Shown: positions 1 through 7,632, counted from the first letter of the stretch. The stretch: DNA of 9,307 nucleotides from Bacteroidota bacterium (GCA_003648395.1 QMPB01000131.1:1-9307), one strand, 5' to 3'. Made by a program: numbers and translations. The notes: generated by a model from the sequence alone, not told the origin.

Positions 1-1
1 A

Positions 2-163
2 AGAGAAGGCGATGGCGAACGTAGACCTTATAGAGATAGTAAAAGAGAAGACCGAGGAGAACGTAAAAGCTATGGTGGAGGTCGAAGAGAAGGCGATGGC
101 GAACGTAGACCTTATAGAGATAGCAAGAGAGAGGAAAGAGAACGAGGAGAAAGAAGAAGCTAT
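2..163 (+). repeat. Tandem in-frame repeat of about 28 codons, two copies visible
   Basis: The bases at 1-39 recur without change at 85-123, an offset of 84 bases (28 codons), so the reading frame is kept. The shared peptide begins REGDGERRPYRDSKRE. After it the copies diverge: the first continues DRGERKSY then GGGR, while the second has two extra codons (ERERGERRSY). More copies may lie left of the window. This looks like recent expansion of a disordered basic tail. Confidence 0.85.
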
Positions 164-304
164 GACAATAATGAAGAGAGGGTAGAAAAGAAAAAATTTG
201 ATGGTAAAGACAAGAGAATATCTAAAAATAAGGAATTTTTAAAAAATGATAAAGTAAAAAGGAAAAGAATTAAAAAACCTAAAGATGGTTCAGTTAACAA
301 ATAA
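2..304 (+). CDS. C-terminal tail of an Arg/Gly/Glu-rich basic protein (5' end outside window)
   Basis: An open frame enters from the left edge and stops at TAA 302-304, giving about 100 residues. The first half is low-complexity and highly charged (RE, RG, RR, SY and GGG clusters) and contains a tandem repeat. The last 40 residues are Lys-rich (KKKF, KRKRIKKPK) and end in GSVNK. No catalytic domain is visible. Disordered basic tails of this kind occur in Bacteroidota on RNA-acting enzymes, chiefly DEAD-box RNA helicases and 23S rRNA pseudouridine synthases, where they help hold RNA. Which of these this is cannot be decided from the tail alone. The next gene begins 31 bases downstream on the same strand with no terminator between, so the two may share a transcript. 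I am confident that the frame is coding and unsure of the product. Confidence 0.7.
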   Translation, partial: REGDGERRPYRDSKREDRGERKSYGGGRREGDGERRPYRDSKREERERGERRSYDNNEERVEKKKFDGKDKRISKNKEFLKNDKVKRKRIKKPKDGSVNK

Positions 305-335
305 ATACATAATAGAATAGTCAATTTTAATATAG

Positions 336-1328
336 ATGGGAAAAGGGAAGAATAATATAAAAAAAATAGCCGTATTTACATCAGGAGGTGATGCTCCTGG
401 CATGAATGCTGCAATACGAGCAGTTGTACGAACTGCAATAAATTATGGTACAGAGGTTTACGGAGTCATTAGAGGTTATGATGGCTTAATTAATGGAGAT
501 TTTATTAAATTAGATTCTAAAGCTGTTGGAGGAATTATCCAAAGAGGAGGTACTATTCTTCAGTCAGCTAGAAGTAAAGAGTTTAGGACAAAAGAGGGGA
601 GGCAAAAAGCATATAATAATCTAGTATCAGAAGGAATAGATGCTGTTATCGCAATTGGTGGTGATGGTACTTTTACAGGAGCTAATATCTTTTCTCAGGA
701 GTTTGGTATTCCTACAATTGGCATTCCTGGAACAATTGATAATGATTTATTTGGCTCTGATGCAACTATAGGATATGATACAGCTATGAATACAGTAGTA
801 GATGCCATTGACAAAATAAAAGATACTGCGGGATCTCATAATAGACTATTTTTTGTAGAAGTAATGGGACGAGATGCTGGTTTTATTGCATTAAACACAG
901 GTATTGCTACAGGTGCAGAGGCTATTCTTATTCCGGAGAAAGTGACTTATCTCGAAGATTTAGTTATTACATTAAAAAGAAATAAAAGAAAGGGTAAGAA
1001 CTCTGCTATTATTATTGTTGCTGAAGGAGATGACTCTGGAGGGGCTTATGAGTTAGCATCTAAAGTAAAAGAGGTTGATAATTCATATTCAACAAGAGTT
1101 TCAATTCTTGGGCATATGCAAAGAGGAGGTTCGCCAACTCTAGCAGATAGAGTTTTAGCTAGCCAATTGGGCTTTTATGCTGTAGAGGCTTTATTTCTTG
1201 GTCATAAAGGCGAAATGGTAGGAATAATTAATGGTAAACTTGCATATACAAGTATGGAACTTGCAATTAAACAAAATGCTGATATTAGTACAGAATTATT
1301 AAGATTAGCAAGAATTCTATCTATCTAG
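336..1328 (+). CDS. pfkA: ATP-dependent 6-phosphofructokinase
   Basis: Phosphorylates fructose 6-phosphate to fructose 1,6-bisphosphate in glycolysis; a cytosolic enzyme, normally a homotetramer. The 330 residues match the bacterial PfkA length. Visible motifs are the nucleotide loop SGGDAPGMNAAIR (16-28), GGDG (108-111), PGTIDND (131-137) with catalytic Asp135, SHNR (167-170), VMGRDAG (176-182) and LGHMQRGGSP (258-267). Arg170, Arg179, Arg254, His260 and Arg263 fit the substrate-binding residues of the family. Gly111 and Gly132 sit where pyrophosphate-dependent enzymes carry Asp and Lys, so ATP is the expected donor. Several residues of the E. coli allosteric effector site look changed (see findings). 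The ATG start lies in an AT-rich leader without a ribosome binding site and gives a short basic N-terminus before the first strand. No hairpin terminator follows. Confidence 0.97.
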   Translation: MGKGKNNIKKIAVFTSGGDAPGMNAAIRAVVRTAINYGTEVYGVIRGYDGLINGDFIKLDSKAVGGIIQRGGTILQSARSKEFRTKEGRQKAYNNLVSEGIDAVIAIGGDGTFTGANIFSQEFGIPTIGIPGTIDNDLFGSDATIGYDTAMNTVVDAIDKIKDTAGSHNRLFFVEVMGRDAGFIALNTGIATGAEAILIPEKVTYLEDLVITLKRNKRKGKNSAIIIVAEGDDSGGAYELASKVKEVDNSYSTRVSILGHMQRGGSPTLADRVLASQLGFYAVEALFLGHKGEMVGIINGKLAYTSMELAIKQNADISTELLRLARILSI

Positions 1329-1423
1329 TTTTCAGAATCGCTTTACAATTAAATTATTTCTAACATTAAGAAATTTCTTATTACTGTACTCGTTTGATTA
1401 TAGTATATTAATTATTTATTTTT

Positions 1424-3904
1424 ATGGAACGACAAACATACTTTGTAGATGTACTATTGCCATTGCCTTTGGTGAATTCATTTACATATAGAGTTCCTTT
1501 TAAATTAAATGAAGAAATTGAAGTAGGGAAACGTGTTGTAGTACAGTTTGGTAAAAAGAAACAGTATTCTGGTATTATAATTAAAATTCATCAAGTAATC
1601 CCTAATTACTCACAAGTAAAATACATTCTTAATATTCTTGATTCAGAGCCTATTGTAAATAGTTATCAACTAAAGTTTTGGAACTGGCTTTCTGATTACT
1701 ATATGGCTACTAGAGGTGAAGTAATGAATGCTGCATTGCCGTCTGCTATGAAATTAGCTAGTGAAACAAAACTAATTCTTCATCCAGAATTTAATGGGAA
1801 GTATGATTTGCTTAATGATAAGGAATTTCTGATTGTTCAAGCTTTGGAGCAACAACCAAATTTAACGCTTACTGAAGTTTCAGAGATTGTTGAATTAGTA
1901 AGAACAGTAAACCTTGTTAAGACTTTGATTGAGAAAAAATGTATTCTTCCTGAAGAAGAAATTAAAAATAGGTTTAAGTCTAAAACAGAATCATATGTTG
2001 AATTAGTAGAGGAATATAAAGATAATACTGCTTTAGAAAGAATTTCACAGGAATTAGAGAAAAAAGCATTTAAGCAATTAGAATTGTTGCTTTCATATTT
2101 AAAACTATCAAATTTTTTTACTGGAAATACAGTAGAGATAAGTAAAGGTTTTCTGTTAAAAGATAGTGGAATATCATCTTCAGTATTGAAATCATTAGTA
2201 GATAAAGGAGTTTTAAGTATTTATACAAAAAGTCAAACTAGATTGATTGATTATTCTGCAACAAAGAGTGTTAACGAACTAGTTTTATCAGAAAACCAAG
2301 AGCAATCGTATAATAGTATAAAGAAAAGTTTTAAAGAAAAGAATGTTTGTCTGTTTCATGGTGTTACTGGTAGTGGTAAAACAGAGATTTACATAAAACT
2401 GATAGAACAATACATACAAGAAAAGAAACAAGTTCTATTGCTGATTCCTGAAATTGCTCTTACTGCCCAAATAATTAATAGACTTAGAGAGTATTTTGGT
2501 GAAAAGTTAGGTTATTATCATAGTCGCTATGGGAATAATGAGAGGGTTGAAGTATGGAATAGAGTGCTTAAAAATTCTGAAGATAGTTATAAGGTAATAA
2601 TAGGGGCAAGATCGTCTATATTTTTGCCGTTTAGTAATTTAGGTTTGGTAATTATTGATGAAGAACATGACACCTCATACAAGCAGTATGACCCTTCTCC
2701 TAGATATAATGCTCGTGATGCAGCAATCGTATTAGCAAATATTCATGATGCAAAGTGTTTGCTTGGTTCAGCAACTCCTTCTTTGGAGTCTTATTATAAG
2801 GCCAGAAAAAATAAATATGGTTTTGTAGAATTAATGGAGCGTTATTCAAAAGTTAACTTACCCAAAATAGAAGTCGTTGATCTCTCTGAAGCATATAAAA
2901 AAAAGGAAATGAAATCCCATTTCTCAAAATATTTGCTTGATAATATTCAATTAGCACTTGATAATAAAGAACAAGTTATATTGTTTCAAAATAGAAGAGG
3001 GTTTAGTTTAAGATTGGTATGCTCTGATTGTCAGTGGTCGCCAGAATGTAATAATTGTGATGTAACATTAACATATCATAAAAAACAAGGTAGATTAAAG
3101 TGCCATTATTGCGGAGCATCTAAGGATATTCCAACAATGTGCCCAAACTGTGGAAGCAAGAAATTAAGTATGAAAGGCTTTGGCACAGAAAAAATTGAAG
3201 AAGAAATTCCAGTGTTTTTTCCAGGAGTTAATGTTAAGAGAATGGATTTAGATACAACTAGGTCAAAAAATGCATATTTACAAATAATTAATGATTTTCA
3301 AGATAGAAAGATTGATATTTTAGTTGGTACACAAATGGTTTCTAAGGGTTTAGATTTTGATAATGTTAGCTTAGTTGGCGTACTTAATGCCGATAATATT
3401 CTACATTATCCTGATTTTAGATCTTTTGAGAGGGGATTTCAACAGCTTACACAAGTTGGAGGTCGCTCTGGCAGGAAGAATAAACAGGGAAAAGTGATTA
3501 TTCAAACTAATCAACCTTATCATTCTGTAATTCGTGATGTGATAGAGAATGATTATATTAGTATGTATAAAAGTCAGATGGAAGAGAGAGCTAACTTTAA
3601 ATATCCTCCTTTTTATAGGTTGATACGTATTTCGCTGAAGCATAAAGATTATCAATTGCTCAATGATGGGGCAAATTATTTTGCTGAATTATTAAGACCT
3701 AAGTTAGGTTCAAGAGTTTTAGGCCCAGAATTTCCCGTTATCAGTCGCGTTAAAAATTTATTTATTAAGAATTTTATCATAAAATTTGAAATTACTGCAT
3801 CCCATAAAGCAGTAAAAGAAATAATTAATGATGCAATAGTTGAAATGTATAAGAAAAAGAAATTTAGATATATTTTTATTTCCCCTGATGTAGACCCGAT
3901 GTAG
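1424..3904 (+). CDS. priA: Primosomal protein N' (replication restart helicase PriA)
   Basis: A 3'-to-5' superfamily 2 DNA helicase that binds stalled or repaired forks and reloads the replicative helicase. The 826 residues read in order: an N-terminal DNA-binding domain (about 1-105, beginning near YFVDVLLPLPL), a variable winged-helix region, then the helicase core. The core has Walker A GVTGSGKT (313-320), the DEEH box (412-415) and LGSATPS in lobe 1. Lobe 2 carries VGTQMVSKGLDFDNV and the GGRSGR motif. Eight cysteines (533, 536, 542, 545, 560, 563, 573, 576) form the two zinc sites, all intact. The length is typical for Bacteroidota PriA. The protein ends SPDVDPM at a TAG lying inside an 11-bp tandem duplication. 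The 95-base gap before it has no clear promoter. The next gene is another DNA-repair helicase, recQ. Confidence 0.97.
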   Translation: MERQTYFVDVLLPLPLVNSFTYRVPFKLNEEIEVGKRVVVQFGKKKQYSGIIIKIHQVIPNYSQVKYILNILDSEPIVNSYQLKFWNWLSDYYMATRGEVMNAALPSAMKLASETKLILHPEFNGKYDLLNDKEFLIVQALEQQPNLTLTEVSEIVELVRTVNLVKTLIEKKCILPEEEIKNRFKSKTESYVELVEEYKDNTALERISQELEKKAFKQLELLLSYLKLSNFFTGNTVEISKGFLLKDSGISSSVLKSLVDKGVLSIYTKSQTRLIDYSATKSVNELVLSENQEQSYNSIKKSFKEKNVCLFHGVTGSGKTEIYIKLIEQYIQEKKQVLLLIPEIALTAQIINRLREYFGEKLGYYHSRYGNNERVEVWNRVLKNSEDSYKVIIGARSSIFLPFSNLGLVIIDEEHDTSYKQYDPSPRYNARDAAIVLANIHDAKCLLGSATPSLESYYKARKNKYGFVELMERYSKVNLPKIEVVDLSEAYKKKEMKSHFSKYLLDNIQLALDNKEQVILFQNRRGFSLRLVCSDCQWSPECNNCDVTLTYHKKQGRLKCHYCGASKDIPTMCPNCGSKKLSMKGFGTEKIEEEIPVFFPGVNVKRMDLDTTRSKNAYLQIINDFQDRKIDILVGTQMVSKGLDFDNVSLVGVLNADNILHYPDFRSFERGFQQLTQVGGRSGRKNKQGKVIIQTNQPYHSVIRDVIENDYISMYKSQMEERANFKYPPFYRLIRISLKHKDYQLLNDGANYFAELLRPKLGSRVLGPEFPVISRVKNLFIKNFIIKFEITASHKAVKEIINDAIVEMYKKKKFRYIFISPDVDPM

Positions 3905-3914
3905 ACCCGATGTA
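3887..3914 (+). repeat. 11-bp tandem duplication spanning the priA stop codon
   Basis: The unit GATGTAGACCC occurs at 3887-3897 and 3898-3908, followed by a partial third copy GATGTA at 3909-3914. The frame reads GAT GTA GAC CCG ATG TAG. With one unit removed it would read GAT GTA GAC CCG ATG TAA, which encodes the same C-terminus with a different stop codon. The duplication is therefore silent at the protein level. Confidence 0.95.
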
Positions 3915-4119
3915 AATGAAGAGCATTATCCCTTAATAATAGTAATGAAAATATAGAATAATATGTGTTATTAAAAAAAAATGAAGTATTTTGAATATTT
4001 ATTGAGATATTTAAAAAAAAATGGTTAATTTTAATCTTTCAAAATACAAGTTTAGGAAATGCTCTAATATTTTATATTATTAATTCTTAATTAAACTTGA
4101 TTAAATATTATATTTGATT

Positions 4120-6345
4120 GTGAACAAACAAAGAATAGTACAGAATGTAGCTGTAAATAAAACCTTAGCAGAAGTTTTAAAGGATTTCTTCGGTTTTACA
4201 AAGTTTAAAGGTCAGCAAGAGGATATTATCAAAAGCCTTTTGGGTGGAAATGATGTATTTGTCATAATGCCAACAGGTGGAGGAAAATCTCTTTGCTACC
4301 AATTACCAGCGCTAATATCGGAAGGTACTGCAATTATTATTTCTCCATTAATTGCTTTAATGAAGAATCAAGTTGATGCTTTAAGAAATTTTGGTTCGGA
4401 TAAAGGAATAGCACATGTTATGAATTCTTCATTGAATAGAATGGAGATGGAAGAGGTTAAAACTGATCTTGTTAGTGGTAAAACAAAACTTTTATATGTT
4501 GCGCCTGAGAGTCTTACAAAAGAAGATAATATAGAGTTTTTCAAGAATTTAAAAATTTCCTTTTTTGCAATTGATGAAGCTCATTGTATTTCTGAATGGG
4601 GACATGATTTTAGACCAGAATATAGAAGATTAAGACCAATTATTGAAATAATATCTGAAAATGCACCTATTATTGCTTTAACAGCAACGGCTACACCTAA
4701 AGTTCAAAGTGATATTCAAAAGAACTTGAAGATGGTAGATTCTAGCCTATTTAAGTCTTCTTTCAATAGAGCAAATTTATATTATGAAGTAAGGCCTAAA
4801 ACTAAAAATGTAATAAGAGATTTAATAAAATTTATTAAAGAGAATGATGGTAAATCAGGAATTGTTTACTGTTTAAGTAGAAAGAAAGTTGAAGAAGTTG
4901 CTGAAACATTACAAGTTAATGGAGTTAAGGCGCTGCCTTATCATGCTGGTTTAGATACTATTACTAGGGTTAATAATCAAGACAGATTCCTCATGGAAGA
5001 TGTTGATGTAATTGTTGCTACCATTGCCTTTGGTATGGGGATAGATAAACCAGATGTTAGATTTGTTATTCATCATGATATTCCTAAAAGCATTGAGTCT
5101 TATTATCAAGAAACAGGTAGGGCAGGTAGAGATGGAGGAGAAGGTAAGTGTATTACGTTTTATTCTTATAATGACATTCAGAAACTTGAGAAGTTTATGA
5201 AAGGAAAACCTGTTGCAGAACAAGAAATTTCAAAACAGCTACTTAACGAAACTGTCTCCTTTGCAGAATCATCAATTTGCCGTAGAAGGCAGATACTCCA
5301 TTATTTTGGTGAAGTTTATAAGCAAGATAATTGTGCAAATTGCGATAATTGTAATCATCCTAAAGAAAAATTTGAGGTTACTGAAGATATAAGAAATGCT
5401 TTATTGGGAGTGCAACAAACAAAGCAATTGTTTAAAACAAAGCATATGTGCTATGTGATGACTGGTAAAGATAATACTGATGTTAGAACTGTTAAGCATC
5501 ATTTGTTACCTATTTTTGGAGTTGGGAAAGATAAAGATGATAAATATTGGATGGGTATTTTTAGACAAGCTCTTATCCAATTATTGCTTGATAAAGATAT
5601 TGAACAGTATGGAATACTTAAGCTTACAGATAAAGGTAAAGAGTTTATTGATAAACCATATAAAGTAATAATGGCAAAAGACCATGATTATGAAGATTCT
5701 GATGATGATAGTATTATTATAAGAAAAGAGTCTAAAACGGGTCAAGCAGGAGAAGAAGTGCTTTTCAAAATGCTTAAAGAGTTAAGAAAAGAAATTTCTA
5801 AAAAAGAAAAATTACCACCTTTTGTAATATTTCAAGATCCATCATTGGAAGATATGTGTATACAATTTCCAATTACTATGGAAGAAATGCATAGAATTAC
5901 TGGTGTTGGAGTAGGTAAAGCAAGGAAGTATGGGCAGCCATTTTTAGATATTATTAAGCAATATGTTGAAGAACATGATATAATAAGACCTAATGATATG
6001 CTTGTAAAATCTGTCGCTAAGAAATCCATTTCTAAAGTATTCATTATTCAATCTATCGATAGAAAGTTATCGTTAGACGATGTTGCAAAATCTAAAGGCC
6101 TTACGTTAGACGAATTAATTAGTGAGATTGAGAAGATTGTTGATTCTGGTACTAAACTAGATATTAACTATTATATTAATGAGAAAGTTGATGAGTATAA
6201 TGTTGAAGATATAATGGAGTATTTTAATGAGGATGCAGAAACAGACTCTGTTGAAGATGCTTTATTAGAACTTGGTGAAGATGATTATCCTGAAATAGAA
6301 ATTAGAATGGTTAGAATAAAGTATCTTTCAGAAGTAGGCAATTAA
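4120..6345 (+). CDS. recQ: ATP-dependent DNA helicase RecQ, long Bacteroidota form
   Basis: A 3'-to-5' DNA helicase acting in recombination and fork repair. Numbering is from the GTG at 4120 (741 residues). The helicase core has Walker A PTGGGKS (51-57), DEAH (152-155), ALTATATP, VIVATIAFGMGIDKPDVR and QETGRAGRDG. The zinc-binding RecQ-Ct region has Cys387, 405, 408 and 411, followed by a winged-helix region. An HRDC domain lies at about 545-615 (contains GVGVGKARKYG). A further 120 residues look like the helix-turn-helix extension found in Bacteroidota RecQ and end in an acidic segment. No in-frame ATG exists between the upstream stop TAA (4102-4104) and the core, so the start is GTG 4120 or TTG 4114. 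The 5' gap of about 210 bases is AT-rich without a convincing promoter. A hairpin terminator follows. Confidence 0.95.
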   Translation: MNKQRIVQNVAVNKTLAEVLKDFFGFTKFKGQQEDIIKSLLGGNDVFVIMPTGGGKSLCYQLPALISEGTAIIISPLIALMKNQVDALRNFGSDKGIAHVMNSSLNRMEMEEVKTDLVSGKTKLLYVAPESLTKEDNIEFFKNLKISFFAIDEAHCISEWGHDFRPEYRRLRPIIEIISENAPIIALTATATPKVQSDIQKNLKMVDSSLFKSSFNRANLYYEVRPKTKNVIRDLIKFIKENDGKSGIVYCLSRKKVEEVAETLQVNGVKALPYHAGLDTITRVNNQDRFLMEDVDVIVATIAFGMGIDKPDVRFVIHHDIPKSIESYYQETGRAGRDGGEGKCITFYSYNDIQKLEKFMKGKPVAEQEISKQLLNETVSFAESSICRRRQILHYFGEVYKQDNCANCDNCNHPKEKFEVTEDIRNALLGVQQTKQLFKTKHMCYVMTGKDNTDVRTVKHHLLPIFGVGKDKDDKYWMGIFRQALIQLLLDKDIEQYGILKLTDKGKEFIDKPYKVIMAKDHDYEDSDDDSIIIRKESKTGQAGEEVLFKMLKELRKEISKKEKLPPFVIFQDPSLEDMCIQFPITMEEMHRITGVGVGKARKYGQPFLDIIKQYVEEHDIIRPNDMLVKSVAKKSISKVFIIQSIDRKLSLDDVAKSKGLTLDELISEIEKIVDSGTKLDINYYINEKVDEYNVEDIMEYFNEDAETDSVEDALLELGEDDYPEIEIRMVRIKYLSEVGN

Positions 6346-6374
6346 AATAAATATACATTTTATTAGAAAATAAT

Positions 6375-6414
6375 AACGATAGAGGAAATTCATGAATTTC
6401 CTCTATCGTTTTTT
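6375..6414 (+). terminator. Rho-independent terminator after recQ, a perfect 36-bp palindrome
   Basis: AACGATAGAGGAAATTCA at 6375-6392 is followed directly by its exact reverse complement at 6393-6410. In RNA this would fold as a 16-bp stem with a four-base CAUG loop. Its last two Ts begin a run of six (6409-6414). It starts 29 bases after the recQ stop and suits termination of + strand transcripts. Confidence 0.85.
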
Positions 6415-6415
6415 A

Positions 6416-6423
6416 TATCTTTG
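6416..6423 (+). promoter_or_regulatory. Bacteroidota-type -7 element for the lipoprotein operon
   Basis: TATCTTTG matches the Bacteroidota -7 consensus TAnnTTTG and is followed by CG, as in the fabI element. It ends 32 bases before the ATG at 6456. A good TTTG box at the usual -33 distance is not visible; that position falls at the centre of the terminator palindrome. Confidence 0.6.
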
Positions 6424-6455
6424 CGTTTTTAAAATTAATTATAACACATAATATT

Positions 6456-7115
6456 ATGAATAGAAGTAAAATAGTTTTATTAGTTGCAGTATTTACTCTT
6501 GCTGTAGTTCAGTTTTCATGTAATACTACAATAAAAGATGATAAAGAAGAAGAATCAAATGTAGAGAGTACAGCCATTGTGGTTGAAACGACTCCTAAAG
6601 CAAATGTTGAAGCTAATGAAACTAGTGTTAGCAATATGGGGGATATGAAAATTGCTTATGTTAACACAGATACCTTAATGGCTCAGTATAATTACTATTT
6701 AGATGCGGTAAAGAAGATTGAAGCCTATGAAAAACAGTTGAGAAGACAATATGAAAGTAAAGCTGCAAAACTTAAGCAGGATTATGAAACATATGTAAGT
6801 CAAGGAAAGGCAGGAATGCTTACGCTTCAACAACAAAAAGATACAGAAGCTAAACTTCAGCAACAACAAAATGATTTATTACAAATGGAGCAAAATATGA
6901 CACAACAAAGTGGTATCAAGCGTCAAGAGATTAGTGGTAAAGTAACTCAATCAATAGTTGATTTTCTTAATGGTTATAGAATTGAGAATGGGTATACTTT
7001 TATTCTACAGTACGGTTCTATGAGTGGCTTGCTATCTGCAGACCCAAGTTACGATATTACAAAAGAAGTTGTTGAGAGACTTAATCGTAAATATGAATTT
7101 GACAGAAATCATTAA
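6456..7115 (+). CDS. OmpH/Skp-family periplasmic chaperone-like lipoprotein
   Basis: A 219-residue envelope protein. The N-terminus is a lipoprotein signal: Lys5, a hydrophobic stretch at 6-18, and a lipobox ending QFSC with Cys22 as the lipidated residue. An acidic, Thr- and Asn-rich linker (23-63) follows. The OmpH-like core starts near MKIAYVNTDTL (64-74). A long Gln/Lys/Glu-rich helix of about residues 80-155 is a likely coiled coil, and the C-terminal part carries YTFILQYG and a final helix. Skp/OmpH proteins hold unfolded outer-membrane proteins in the periplasm; the classic form is soluble, so lipidation here implies membrane anchoring. The residues after Cys22 (NTTIKDDKEEE) include a Lys-Asp-Asp cluster resembling Bacteroidota surface-export signals, but farther from the cysteine than usual. 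It probably shares a transcript with the next gene, 31 bases away. Family assignment is fairly sure; the exact role is inferred. Confidence 0.85.
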   Translation: MNRSKIVLLVAVFTLAVVQFSCNTTIKDDKEEESNVESTAIVVETTPKANVEANETSVSNMGDMKIAYVNTDTLMAQYNYYLDAVKKIEAYEKQLRRQYESKAAKLKQDYETYVSQGKAGMLTLQQQKDTEAKLQQQQNDLLQMEQNMTQQSGIKRQEISGKVTQSIVDFLNGYRIENGYTFILQYGSMSGLLSADPSYDITKEVVERLNRKYEFDRNH

Positions 7116-7146
7116 TACATATATTTTTATTTAAACTACTGGTAAT

Positions 7147-7632
7147 ATGATAAGTAAATTATATATGCTATTATCGTTATTGTTTCTTGTAACAATAATA
7201 TCTTGCTCGGTAAAAGAAGAAAAGGAAACTTCTATTAATGCATTTGAGATATGGAATGATACAATAGTGAAGCAGAAATACGAGGATGGGAGTATTAAGA
7301 CAGTATGGGGGTATCGAAGTGATGATACTATAATGCATTATCAGTGGTCTTACTATAAGAATGGAGAATTGTGGTTGGAAGGTCCTTCAGATGGTAACCT
7401 TCGTCATGGAAAATGGAAAGCTTATAATGAAAGTGGTATTTTAGTAGCTCAAGGAACGTATAAGATGGGAAAGGCAACAGGTATAAAAACTGTTTGGTAT
7501 GATAATACTACTAAGTTTTATGAGGGAGAGATGAAAGATAATAAAAGGGTAGGAGTTTGGAAATTTTTTGATAAAAATGGGGAGCTTAATAAGGAAATTG
7601 ATTATTCAAAAAATGATACTATAATCCACTGA
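7147..7632 (+). CDS. Lipoprotein with MORN-type repeats (YwqK-like)
   Basis: A 161-residue predicted lipoprotein. The signal peptide has Lys4, a long hydrophobic core and the lipobox TIISC with Cys20. The next residues, SVKEEKE, place Lys-Glu-Glu at +4 to +6 (cysteine as +1), near the position of surface-export signals in Bacteroidota lipoproteins. The rest is a series of repeats of about 23 residues built around aromatic-Y/F-x-NG-x-L and G-x-W/V-K cores: near YYKNGELWLEG, HGKWKAYNESGILVAQG, GIKTVWYDNTTKFYEG and GVWKFFDKNGEL. This pattern fits the MORN-repeat variant family that databases often label YwqK-family antitoxin, a name not well supported by function. No toxin-like gene lies beside it. 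It follows the OmpH-like gene by 31 bases with no terminator between, so the two are probably co-transcribed. The function is unknown; a structural or envelope role is the likeliest guess. Confidence 0.8.
   Translation: MISKLYMLLSLLFLVTIISCSVKEEKETSINAFEIWNDTIVKQKYEDGSIKTVWGYRSDDTIMHYQWSYYKNGELWLEGPSDGNLRHGKWKAYNESGILVAQGTYKMGKATGIKTVWYDNTTKFYEGEMKDNKRVGVWKFFDKNGELNKEIDYSKNDTIIH

Noticed and set aside
1..168. CRISPR array or non-coding satellite at the left edge
   Set aside because: The repeat is in frame, only two copies are seen, and the sequence codes for a continuous charged peptide ending at a stop.
3401..3655. Open frame on the - strand inside priA
   Set aside because: It lies wholly within the conserved lobe 2 region of priA and has no recognisable domain; a shadow frame.
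3981..4028. Tiny + strand frame MKYFEYLLRYLKKNG in the priA-recQ gap
   Set aside because: Only 15 codons in AT-rich DNA, spanning an A-tract, with no attenuator-like structure after it; chance is the simpler reading.
4109..4116. TATATTTG as a recQ promoter
   Set aside because: It matches the -7 consensus, but transcription would begin at or after both possible recQ start codons, and no -33 box is at the right distance.
7147..7632. Toxin-antitoxin module suggested by the YwqK family name
   Set aside because: The protein is a predicted lipoprotein with MORN-type repeats and its neighbours are an OmpH-like protein and fabI; no toxin candidate is present.
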